Shown: positions 1 to 5,322, counted from the stretch's first letter. The stretch is 5,438 bases of DNA from Clostridiales bacterium UBA4959 (GCA_002397345.1 DHAH01000058.1:3063-8500), one strand, 5' to 3'. Notes: generated from the letters alone by a model not told the origin. Made by a program: numbers and translations.

Positions 1-4
1 ATAT

Positions 5-32
5 ATTATATCATATTTAAAATAAATTGCAA
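5..32 (-). promoter_or_regulatory. Sigma-A-like promoter reading out of the left edge
   Basis: On the minus strand there is a -35-like TTGCAA (positions 32-27), a 16-bp spacer and a perfect -10 TATAAT (positions 10-5). A TG one base upstream of the -10 makes it an extended -10 (TGATATAAT). Transcription would start just outside the window, so the gene it serves cannot be seen. The surrounding 100 bases are AT-rich and otherwise hold nothing I can support. AT-rich DNA produces TATAAT by chance, but the hexamer pair, spacing and TGn together are better than background. Confidence 0.5.
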
Positions 33-104
33 GTACTTAAACATCTTTTTGTTAAATATTATTCGTACAATCTTTACATTGTGTTAACCCCATGCCAAAA
101 TAAT

Positions 105-305
105 TCATTTTAATATTTCTTTTTTAATCGTGATAACACAAAAAGCGCCCACGAGGGTGAGGACAGAGAAAAGCGCTATCCCCGCATCGCCTGTCTTGGG
201 GGCGGCGGCAGGTACTTGTCGTCGGTTCTCTTGTCTTATCTTTATATTACGGATGCTACTGTTATTACTATACATTAGAGGCAAATAAAATGCAATTGTT
301 TTCAT
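105..305 (-). pseudogene. Orphan C-terminal sortase sorting signal (probable gene remnant)
   Basis: This 66-codon frame (ATG to TGA) has the three parts of a Gram-positive cell-wall sorting signal: an APKTGD motif at residues 35-40, a hydrophobic segment at about 43-60, and a basic tail starting KK at 61-62. Sortases cleave such motifs between T and G and attach the protein to the wall; PKTG-type variants are known for clostridial sortases. What is missing is the exported protein. The first 34 residues contain no convincing signal peptide and no domain, and no Shine-Dalgarno site lies within reach of the ATG (the closest, GGGA, is about 19 bases away). The frame begins just after the terminator of the neighbouring regulator gene, so the 5' part of the parent gene seems to have been deleted or replaced. 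I read it as the 3' scrap of a surface-protein gene. A real small anchored peptide is possible but less likely. Confidence 0.5.
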
Positions 306-333
306 AATTTTTGTAAATTAAATTTTCCCGATT

Positions 334-389
334 AAAAAGCGCCGAGGCGGCACTCCCTTTTAACGGAACAGCCCCCTCGGCGTTTTTTT
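334..389 (-). terminator. Intrinsic terminator of the XRE regulator gene (bidirectional form)
   Basis: A perfect 8-bp stem, CGCCGAGG (340-347) with CCTCGGCG (375-382), encloses a further partly paired segment (GGC and TTCC with GGGA and GCC on the minus strand). It is flanked by five A at 334-338 and seven T at 383-389. On the minus strand the stem follows the regulator stop codon (390-388) at once and is followed by TTTTT. The T run on the other side makes it symmetrical, so it could also stop plus-strand transcription, though no plus-strand gene precedes it. Confidence 0.85.
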
Positions 390-1551
390 ATTTCAATCTG
401 CCAAACAAGCCATCGAGCATACCCTTCAGCCCGTTCAGCTTTTCGCCTATCGACGATATGGTTTCCGCGCTCGCTTTTTCTTGCTCGGTTTCTTCAATAT
501 TGCTCAACTCATCCTCAAGGTCGCCGATTTCATCTTCGAGATCGCCCATTTCATCCTCGAGGTCGCCAAGCTCATCTTCGTCCGCGCCGTTTATACGCAG
601 GCGATTATATTCGCCGCCCAGCTCGGCGTATTTATTCGACAAACGCGTGAGCTTGTCGAGCAGTGATTTTTTTCTGTCAGCCGGGTTATCCGCACGGGCG
701 GACACAGGATCCGCTCCTACGGGCTTACCCATACTCGATTCGCGCAGCATCGAAAACATGGCTACGTTGCCGTTTGCTGCCGCGCGATTATAGCACTCGC
801 GTTTTTGCTCTGGTGAAAGCTTATCCATAAGCATGGAGAACGTCGCGACATTGCCGCTTTCAAACGCTTTCATGGCGTATTCCGCGCCTTTTTCGGGAGG
901 AAGGCTGCCCTCGAACATGCCCAGCAGCGCTATATTGCCCCGCTCCAGCGCGTCCTCGGCGAATTTTGACTGCTCCTCCGGTGTAGCCGCGTCGGAGAGC
1001 ATGGCGATGAACGCCATATTATTCTTCTCAACCGCGCGGCGCAGCAGCTCGCGGCGGCGTTCGCCCGACAATCCGTCCTCTACTATCGAAAACATCGCGA
1101 CGTTGTTTTTTTCAAAAAACATTTCCGCCAGTTCGGCGTCGCTCTTGTCGAATTCGCCGCCGAACGAGAGGTTGGGTTTTATTTCTTTTATCTGCTCGTC
1201 ATTAAATGAACCGTTTACCGCGCCGATCAGCGCGTCGTTCTGCTCGGGTTCGAGCAGGGGTGCCACCGCGAGCAACTCCTCGGGCTTTACCGGCTCGGAG
1301 GGCGTTTTGCCTTCCTCCGCGTCGGAGATGATTCGCGCGGTCCTCTCGTCGCCGAGTATGTCGTCCACCGTTGTTTCGAGTATCTGCGCCAATAACTTTA
1401 AATTGCCAATATCTGGCATTGCGACGCCCCGCTCCCAGTTTGATACCGCCTGAAAGCTCAGCCCCAGCCGGTTAGCAAGCTCCATCTGTGTGATGCCCCG
1501 CTTCTTGCGCAGCACCGAAATTTTATGTCCTACCAATTCCGCGTTAAACAT
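388..1551 (-). CDS. XRE-family HTH regulator with 28-residue repeats and a coiled-coil tail
   Basis: This 387-residue protein has an unusual build. Residues 5-67 are a standard Cro/CI-type HTH (RKKRGITQMELANRLGLS, recognition helix FQAVSNWERG), which should bind an operator as a dimer. Residues 68-90 form a linker. Residues 93-112 (LLAVAPLLEPEQ...) look like a diverged copy of the repeats that follow. Residues 147-258 are four repeats of exactly 28 residues plus a half repeat (259-272), with pattern E-x-x-N-[VIM]-A-x-[FL]-x-M-[LF]...PE..., predicting a two-helix solenoid. Residues 294-320 and 327-354 are two heptad-patterned helices separated by a short NGADED turn, the second very acidic. 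Residues 364-387 form a basic, glycine-rich amphipathic helix. ATG is preceded by AAGGGG five bases away. The gene has its own terminator and a possible promoter just after the ZIP terminator. The HTH family is certain. The target and the signal sensed are unknown; the repeats suggest protein-protein contact rather than a small-molecule pocket. Confidence 0.93.
   Translation of the reverse strand: MFNAELVGHKISVLRKKRGITQMELANRLGLSFQAVSNWERGVAMPDIGNLKLLAQILETTVDDILGDERTARIISDAEEGKTPSEPVKPEELLAVAPLLEPEQNDALIGAVNGSFNDEQIKEIKPNLSFGGEFDKSDAELAEMFFEKNNVAMFSIVEDGLSGERRRELLRRAVEKNNMAFIAMLSDAATPEEQSKFAEDALERGNIALLGMFEGSLPPEKGAEYAMKAFESGNVATFSMLMDKLSPEQKRECYNRAAANGNVAMFSMLRESSMGKPVGADPVSARADNPADRKKSLLDKLTRLSNKYAELGGEYNRLRINGADEDELGDLEDEMGDLEDEIGDLEDELSNIEETEQEKASAETISSIGEKLNGLKGMLDGLFGRLK
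508..580 (-). repeat. 21-bp tandem repeat encoding acidic heptads
   Basis: Three 21-bp units (508-528, 529-549, 550-570) and a partial fourth (571-580) are alike apart from a few substitutions per unit. Each encodes one heptad of the type E-[LMI]-G-D-L-E-D, residues 327-347 of the XRE protein, followed by the diverged ELSNIEE. Because the unit is a multiple of three, gain or loss of copies by slippage would lengthen or shorten the coiled coil without breaking the frame. Confidence 0.85.
736..1113 (-). repeat. 84-bp repeats encoding the 28-residue solenoid units
   Basis: The DNA encodes residues 147-174, 175-202, 203-230, 231-258 and the half unit 259-272 of the XRE protein. The starts of the units are EKNNVAMFSI, EKNNMAFIAM, ERGNIALLGM, ESGNVATFSM and ANGNVAMFSM, and the spacing is exactly 28 residues each time. 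The DNA copies have diverged more than the 21-bp array, so this is an older duplication kept by selection on the protein. The period is shorter than TPR (34), Sel1-like (36 or more) or ankyrin (33) units. Confidence 0.85.
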
Positions 1552-1633
1552 GATTTCCCCTTTTTATATGTATGTAATTTTTCTCGCCGCGTGATTCCGG
1601 ATTCCGCAGCGTTAAGGCTCGCCCTGTGACGCC

Positions 1634-1662
1634 ATTATACGCCAGATGTACCATGAAAACAA
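1634..1662 (-). promoter_or_regulatory. Possible promoter of the XRE regulator gene
   Basis: On the minus strand a perfect TATAAT (1639-1634) lies 17 bases after TTGTTT (1662-1657), which matches the -35 consensus only at TTG. A transcript would start near 1627 and carry a leader of roughly 75 nt. The site begins within the T-rich tail of the ZIP terminator, a sensible place for a new transcription unit. The weak -35 keeps confidence moderate. Confidence 0.4.
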
Positions 1663-1664
1663 TA

Positions 1665-1712
1665 AACGAGCGCTTGAAATGCGCCCGGCGCAAACCATTT
1701 CAATCGCTCGTT
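1665..1712 (-). terminator. Intrinsic terminator of the ZIP transporter gene
   Basis: Two 17-nt arms, 1665-1681 (starting AACGAGCG, ending TTGAAATG) and 1696-1712, pair with a single central mismatch. On the minus strand the stem lies about 40 bases past the ZIP stop codon and is followed by TTTATTGTTTT. On the plus strand it is followed by GAATTTTTTT, so it can work both ways. A small competing GCGC/GCGC pairing sits in the loop (1681-1691). Confidence 0.75.
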
Positions 1713-1753
1713 GAATTTTTTTCGGGAAGCTGCGGGCGCGGCGCTTCTTTTAA

Positions 1754-2542
1754 TCATCCCAGCGCCACGTCCAGCACCATCATTAACACAAATCCCAGCG
1801 CGGCGCCGATTGTGCCCATATTATTGTGTACACCCGCCTGCGATTCCGGGACCAGCTCCTCCACCACCACGTAAATCATCGCGCCTGCGGCGAAAGATAA
1901 TATGTACGGCAGAATCGGCGTTATTGCCGCCGTAAGCATTATTGTTAATACAGCGCCAATCGGTTCTACCGCGCCTGAGAGAAAGCCATAATAAAAAGCC
2001 CTCGGTTTTGACATCCCGTTTCCGATCAAGGGCATTGAAATAATCGTCCCTTCCGGAAAATTTTGTATCGCGATGCCGATCGACAGCGCCAGCGCGCCCG
2101 CTACCGTTATCGCGCCGTTGCCGTTTATCATACCCGCGAACACCACGCCAACCGCCATGCCTTCGGGAATATTGTGCAGTGTCACCGCCAGCACAAGCAT
2201 CAGCGAGCGGCTTATTTTGGCGCTTACACCCTCCGGCTTATCGGTACCCATGTGCAGGTGCGGGATAATCATATCGAGCGCAAGCAAAAATCCTATACCC
2301 GCCATAAACCCCACCGCGGCGGGAAACCATGACGGCAATACGCCCCCCTCTGACATATTTATCGCCGGGATGAGCAGCGACCACACAGACGCCGCGATCA
2401 TCACGCCCGACGCGAACCCCAGCAGCGCGCTCCGTAAACGGTCATTCATCTCTTCTTTAAGGAAGAAAACCATCGCCGCGCCGAGGGTCGTACCCAGCAG
2501 CGGTATCGCCAATCCGATTGCGGTTGCAGTAATATAATCCAC
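1754..2542 (-). CDS. ZIP-family divalent metal transporter (GufA-like)
   Basis: This 262-residue membrane protein should import divalent metal ions such as zinc, iron or manganese across the cytoplasmic membrane. About eight hydrophobic segments are visible. The two family signatures are present: HNIPEG at 123-128 and QNFPEG at 160-165, on the central helices whose His, Asn and Glu residues form the metal path in known ZIP proteins. EPIGAV (193-198) and VEELVPE (227-233) follow, as in the GufA-like branch, and the length is normal. The loop before the signatures has only a short HLH (95-97), not the long His-rich loop of eukaryotic ZIPs. The start is GTG, supported by GGGAG seven to eight bases upstream. 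The gene has a near-consensus promoter and its own terminator. I see no recognisable Zur, Fur or MntR box. The metal cannot be told from sequence. ZupT is a relative, but the QNFPEG and EPIGA features favour GufA-like, so I give no symbol. Confidence 0.93.
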   Translation of the reverse strand: MDYITATAIGLAIPLLGTTLGAAMVFFLKEEMNDRLRSALLGFASGVMIAASVWSLLIPAINMSEGGVLPSWFPAAVGFMAGIGFLLALDMIIPHLHMGTDKPEGVSAKISRSLMLVLAVTLHNIPEGMAVGVVFAGMINGNGAITVAGALALSIGIAIQNFPEGTIISMPLIGNGMSKPRAFYYGFLSGAVEPIGAVLTIMLTAAITPILPYILSFAAGAMIYVVVEELVPESQAGVHNNMGTIGAALGFVLMMVLDVALG

Positions 2543-2548
2543 GCGAAA

Positions 2549-2554
2549 ACTCCC
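2549..2554 (-). promoter_or_regulatory. Shine-Dalgarno site fixing the GTG start of the ZIP gene
   Basis: GGGAGT on the minus strand (2554-2549) lies six to eight bases before the GTG codon at 2542-2540. No ATG in frame lies nearby, and residue 1 begins directly before the first membrane segment, so GTG is the likely start. Confidence 0.7.
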
Positions 2555-2578
2555 GTATAATTTTATTTAACGGAGTTT

Positions 2579-2607
2579 ATTTTAACATTTCAGGGCTGAT
2601 GTGTCAA
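2579..2607 (-). promoter_or_regulatory. Sigma-A promoter of the ZIP transporter gene
   Basis: The minus strand reads a perfect -35 TTGACA (2607-2602), a 17-bp spacer and -10 TAAAAT (2584-2579), eleven of twelve consensus positions. The start would be near 2572, giving a leader of about 30 nt that contains the GGGAG site. It lies in the 94 bases between the deacetylase stop and the ZIP start, so ZIP can be expressed on its own. Confidence 0.8.
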
Positions 2608-2636
2608 TAGCGTTCGCAAAACGTCCCGCCAAGTCT

Positions 2637-3383
2637 CTATTTACCCGATGAAACGGCGTTCAGTCTTGCGGCAAAATTGTTTATTGTAAACGAGCGCGGT
2701 ATATACACACGGCTGATTTTTACCCTGTCGCTGCCTTCGGTGTAAACGCCGCCGACCGTTGTCACCGCGAAATCGTAATATTTACGCGCTATGTCCACTA
2801 CCCGTCTGTCATATGCGCCGTATGGGTATGCCAGTGTCCGCACCGTTTTGCCGGTAAGCTTCTCCAGCGTTTTTTGGGAAAATGCCAGCTCTCCCCTTAT
2901 CTGCCCGAGGGTCAGAGCAGATAGTTTATTATGGTTCACCGTGTGGCTGCCGAATTCAATCAGATCGGACATTTCTTTAATTTGTTCGGTATTGAGATGC
3001 TCCGGCTTGCCGATCTTTGCGGTGATGATAAATATTGTCGCTTTAAAACCGTATTCTTCAAGAATAGGGTATGCGTTTGTATAGTTGTCCTCATACCCGT
3101 CGTCGAAGGTGATTATAACCGGCTTTTTTATGCCCTCGTATGCCCCGGGCGCGGCAAAATGGACAGGCGTATAGCCTTGCTCGCTCAAATATTGCATCTG
3201 GCGCTCGAATTCGGAGGTTTTTACATACAGGTTGCTCAAAGTCCCCGCTTTTTCGTCGATTACGTGATACATAAGCACAGGGATTTTTATTCTGTTGTCC
3301 GCGGCTATAACGGCGAGGACCGCCGTCACGGCGATAACAATTATAACAGCGATAATACGGCTGACGAATTTAAAATTTTTCAA
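2637..3383 (-). CDS. Membrane-anchored polysaccharide deacetylase (NodB/CE4 family)
   Basis: This 248-residue enzyme should remove acetyl groups from N-acetylglucosamine-type sugars outside the membrane, in peptidoglycan or a secreted glycan. Residues 9-28 are a single hydrophobic anchor with no clear cleavage site. The catalytic domain opens with PVLMYH (35-40). Motif 1 is TFDDGYEDN (92-100; D94 the expected base, D95 a metal ligand). Motif 2 is HTVNH (147-151; two metal-binding His). Motif 3 is AYPYGAYD (185-192). A later RVYIPR (225-230) fits the C-terminal strands. All expected catalytic residues are present, so it should be active. The start is TTG, with AAAGGAG eleven bases upstream; there is no other start before Met38, which would remove the anchor and the domain edge. 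I see no strong terminator after the TAG stop, so some read-through into the ZIP gene is possible. The architecture resembles small anchored clostridial and bacillar deacetylases (PdaC/IcaB-like), but the substrate cannot be named. Confidence 0.93.
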   Translation of the reverse strand: MKNFKFVSRIIAVIIVIAVTAVLAVIAADNRIKIPVLMYHVIDEKAGTLSNLYVKTSEFERQMQYLSEQGYTPVHFAAPGAYEGIKKPVIITFDDGYEDNYTNAYPILEEYGFKATIFIITAKIGKPEHLNTEQIKEMSDLIEFGSHTVNHNKLSALTLGQIRGELAFSQKTLEKLTGKTVRTLAYPYGAYDRRVVDIARKYYDFAVTTVGGVYTEGSDRVKISRVYIPRSFTINNFAARLNAVSSGK

Positions 3384-3394
3384 ATATGACCACG

Positions 3395-3401
3395 CTCCTT
3401 T
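3395..3401 (-). promoter_or_regulatory. Shine-Dalgarno site for the TTG start of the deacetylase
   Basis: AAAGGAG on the minus strand (3401-3395) is a strong anti-16S match but lies eleven bases before the TTG at 3383-3381, a little longer than the usual spacing. A GTG nearer to it is out of frame and hits a stop after seven codons. Confidence 0.6.
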
Positions 3402-3495
3402 ATATGTACAGAGTCATAATAAAAACCGTGTGGTTCCGTATTACGCGCTCCGCGCTTTGTTTTAGGATACCTCTGATTTTCAAACTTATGACCAT
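3400..3495 (-). CDS. Possible 31-codon leader peptide upstream of the deacetylase
   Basis: An ATG at 3495-3493 opens a 31-codon frame (MVISLKIRGILK..., ending TLYI) whose TAA stop lies inside the TATAAAGGAG of the deacetylase, the geometry expected for translational coupling. Against it, the AAAGGAG in front of this ATG is only one base away, which is too close. An in-frame TTG at codon 5 has 13 bases of spacing, close to the arrangement used by the deacetylase itself. The frame begins inside the duplicated ribosome-binding segment, so it may be a leftover from that duplication. I do not recognise the peptide and assign no function. Confidence 0.25.
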   Translation of the reverse strand: MVISLKIRGILKQSAERVIRNHTVFIMTLYI

Positions 3496-3532
3496 GCTCC
3501 TTTATACGTACAGAAAGCTTAACACTTAATTT

Positions 3533-3567
3533 TTATTATTCGCTGTCACCTGTTTTATAATTCATAA
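3533..3567 (+). promoter_or_regulatory. Possible catalase promoter with overlapping AT-rich dyad
   Basis: A perfect -10 TATAAT (3556-3561) lies 17 bases after TTATTA (3533-3538), a poor -35. The -10 is embedded in a 13-base imperfect palindrome, TTATAATTCATAA (3555-3567; five of six pairs), which could be an operator. Firmicute catalases are often controlled by PerR, whose box begins TTATAAT, but the right half does not fit that box, so PerR control is only a guess. An alternative -10, TAAAAT, lies at 3585-3590 with TTCATA 18 bases upstream. Confidence 0.35.
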
Positions 3568-3615
3568 CTGTAATTTTAGTCGAATAAAATTGCATAAAAC
3601 GATGGGGGTATTTTT

Positions 3616-5133
3616 ATGAATGACCACAATAAATTAACAAACGCGGTCGGCGCGCCGATACCCGATAATGAAAATTCTATAACCGCGGGTCCGCGCGGGC
3701 CCGTGGTGTTCAACGACGTTTGGCTGATGGAAAAGATGGCGCATTTCAACCGCGAAGTTATACCCGAGCGGCGTATGCATGCAAAAGGCTGGGGCGCATA
3801 CGGCAAACTGACCGTCACGCACGACATCAGCCGCTATACAAAAGCAAAGTGCCTGCAAAAAGGAGCGGTGACCGATGCGTTTATGCGGTTCTCCACCGTC
3901 GCGGGCGAACGCGGCGCGGCAGACTGCGAGCGCGACATACGCGGCACGGCGGTTAAATTCTACACCGACGACGGCAATTGGGATTTAGTAGGCAACAATA
4001 CACCCAGCTTTTTCATACGCGACACGCACAACTTTGCGTCGCTCAACCGCGCAATCAAGCGCGACCCGCAGACCGGACGGCGCAGCGCGCAGAATAACTG
4101 GGATTTTTGGACGTTGCTGCCAGAATGCCATCACCAGATCACTATCACCATGAGCGACCGGGGCATACCCGCGTCGTTTCGCAATATGGACTTTTTCGGC
4201 TCGCACACTTTTGCGTTTTACAACGCCGATAATAAACGCGTTTGGTGTAAATTCCATTTCAAGACAAAACAGGGCATCAAAAATCTTTCAAACGAGGAAG
4301 CCGCGAAGATCAACGGCGTCGATCGCGAATATATGGGTCGCGATCTGTTCGACGCAATCGAGCGCGGCGATTTCCCGAAGTGGACAATGTATGTGCAGAT
4401 CATGACCGAGGAGCAGGCGAAAAACCATTATGAAAATCCCTTTGATATTACCAAGGTCTGGCGGCACGGCGAATATCCGCTCATCGAGGCGGGAACCTTC
4501 GAGCTGAACCGCAACCCTGAGAATTTTTTTGCTGAAGTCGAACAGTCGGCATTTTCACCCGCGCACGTCGTGCCGGGCATAGGATTTAGCCCCGATAAAT
4601 TTTTACAGGGCAGATTATTTTCCTATGGCGACGCGCAGCGTTACCGGCTGGGCGTTAACCACAACCTTATCCCCGTCAATCGCGCGAAGGTGGACGTGAG
4701 CGATAACCACCGCGATGGTACGATGCGCGTTGACGGTAATTACGGCGCCACGCCCGCTTATACCCCGAACAGTTATGGTTTTTGGATGCCGCAGCCCGAT
4801 GTTATGGAGCCGCCGCTCGAACTGGAGGGCGCAATGTACCGCTACGATGGCAAAGACGACCCGACCGACGACTGTTTTGCCGCGGGCGGCAACCTGTGGC
4901 GCATACTTACCGAGGATAAAAAACAGATCCTCATCGACAACACTGTCGAAAGCATCGATCCTGTCACGACCAGCATAAAATATCGGCACGCCGTACATTG
5001 CTATCTCGCCGATCCCGAATACGGCGAGCGGTTCGCAAACGCGGCGGGGCTTAACATGGACTGCGTGCTGGAGCTGACACGCCTGACCAACGACGAGCTG
5101 AACGCCGCGACAATGAAGATGACTAAAAAATAA
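3616..5133 (+). CDS. katA: Monofunctional haem catalase
   Basis: This 505-residue cytoplasmic enzyme converts hydrogen peroxide to water and oxygen, protecting the cell from oxidative stress. The family hallmarks are intact. [12 protein letters not shown] (52-63) carries the distal catalytic His55. [20 protein letters not shown] (91-110) is a conserved core block. [11 protein letters not shown] (120-130) carries the distal Asn127, the equivalent of human Asn148. [17 protein letters not shown] (333-349) carries the haem-ligating Tyr337. The length and C-terminus suit the small-subunit (clade 3) bacterial catalases, without the extra domain of large-subunit forms. Compared with the human enzyme there is one residue fewer between His and Asn, in the stretch [11 protein letters not shown] (76-86). 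ATG has GGGGG seven bases upstream and is preceded by AT-rich DNA. The gene is divergent from the deacetylase and stands alone. No canonical terminator follows; a long hairpin lies about 110 bases downstream. Function is essentially certain. Confidence 0.98.
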   Translation: MNDHNKLTNAVGAPIPDNENSITAGPRGPVVFNDVWLMEKMAHFNREVIPERRMHAKGWGAYGKLTVTHDISRYTKAKCLQKGAVTDAFMRFSTVAGERGAADCERDIRGTAVKFYTDDGNWDLVGNNTPSFFIRDTHNFASLNRAIKRDPQTGRRSAQNNWDFWTLLPECHHQITITMSDRGIPASFRNMDFFGSHTFAFYNADNKRVWCKFHFKTKQGIKNLSNEEAAKINGVDREYMGRDLFDAIERGDFPKWTMYVQIMTEEQAKNHYENPFDITKVWRHGEYPLIEAGTFELNRNPENFFAEVEQSAFSPAHVVPGIGFSPDKFLQGRLFSYGDAQRYRLGVNHNLIPVNRAKVDVSDNHRDGTMRVDGNYGATPAYTPNSYGFWMPQPDVMEPPLELEGAMYRYDGKDDPTDDCFAAGGNLWRILTEDKKQILIDNTVESIDPVTTSIKYRHAVHCYLADPEYGERFANAAGLNMDCVLELTRLTNDELNAATMKMTKK

Positions 5134-5195
5134 GGGTAAAATAAAGAGATTCAGCGGCGGATCCTATACTTATATTTAAATCCGATTATATCGCC

Positions 5196-5224
5196 ATTAT
5201 ATACAAACTCCCATTAAATATCAA
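5196..5224 (-). promoter_or_regulatory. Strong sigma-A-like promoter pointing into the catalase 3' end
   Basis: The minus strand reads TTGATA (5224-5219), a 17-bp spacer and TATAAT (5201-5196), eleven of twelve consensus bases at ideal spacing. A second TATAAT follows at 5190-5185. A transcript would begin near 5189 and run antisense through the last codons of the catalase gene. I find no open frame with a ribosome-binding site that it could serve, so if used it makes an antisense or short non-coding RNA. Chance occurrence in AT-rich DNA remains possible. Confidence 0.45.
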
Positions 5225-5240
5225 GTATAATTTTAACATG

Positions 5241-5302
5241 ATGCAAAATCGCGCCGCGCATATGGTCATTTAATTCCATATGTGCGGCGCGGTGTATTGC
5301 AT
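5241..5302 (+). repeat. Long near-perfect inverted repeat downstream of catalase
   Basis: A 16-bp stem (5250-5265 with 5276-5291) contains one G-T pair and encloses a 10-base AT-rich loop. Beyond it, T5249-G5292 and A5248-T5293 can add two pairs, and an outer ATGCAA (5241-5246) pairs with TTGCAT (5297-5302). The two G-T pairs form in plus-strand RNA but become mismatches in minus-strand RNA, so the plus strand folds better. This suits a 3' structure on the catalase mRNA. There is no T run right after it, so it is not a textbook terminator; it could be a 3' stabiliser, a Rho-type end or a small palindromic element. Confidence 0.75.
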
Positions 5303-5322
5303 AATTATAAATAATTTTCTCT

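Larger units (their letters stand above)
3377..3513. repeat. Direct repeat of the deacetylase ribosome-binding region
   Basis: A segment at 3377-3411 recurs at 3477-3513. The 27-base core (3385-3411 and 3487-3513) differs at two positions, and similarity extends through TTTTCAAA (3377-3384, 3477-3484) with a two-base indel. Core copies are offset by 102 bases. On the minus strand both carry CTGTAC, then TATAAAGGAG, then GGTCATA and a TTTGAAA. The copy nearer the gene supplies its Shine-Dalgarno site; the other lies in the leader. Confidence 0.85.

Noticed and set aside
508..580. The 21-bp tandem units as a CRISPR-like array.
   Set aside because: Units are directly adjacent with no spacers and translate as perfect heptads of a coding frame.
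458..1453. Long plus-strand open frames opposite the XRE gene, including one of about 200 codons and a Ser-rich one.
   Set aside because: They mirror the repeat-rich coding strand, have low-complexity Ser/Pro/Ala composition, no ribosome-binding site and no family motifs; the minus-strand protein has a clear HTH and conserved repeats.
1727..1750. A second small hairpin (GAAGC/GCTTC) just after the ZIP stop codon.
   Set aside because: On the minus strand it is followed by A residues, not T; the stronger stem at 1665-1712 is the better terminator.
2063..2537. Plus-strand open frames opposite the ZIP gene.
   Set aside because: The opposite strand encodes an unmistakable membrane transporter; these frames lack ribosome-binding sites and plausible protein character.
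2600..2636. A terminator between the deacetylase and the ZIP gene.
   Set aside because: Only a four- to five-base stem (CGTT/AACG) is visible and no T run follows, so it is not supported.
3527..3567. A PerR box in front of the catalase gene.
   Set aside because: TTATAAT fits the left half of the consensus, but the right half does not match at the required positions; another AT-rich stretch at 3527-3541 matches no better than expected in such DNA.
4615..4998. Minus-strand frame of 127 codons opposite the catalase gene, possibly served by the antisense promoter at 5196-5224.
   Set aside because: It starts nearly 200 bases after the expected transcript start, shows no ribosome-binding site that I could support, and mirrors conserved catalase codons.
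5154..5194. A hairpin after the catalase stop (CGGAT with ATCCG, GGCG with CGCC).
   Set aside because: The pairings overlap and compete, the stem is only five bases, and no T run follows, so I do not call a terminator.
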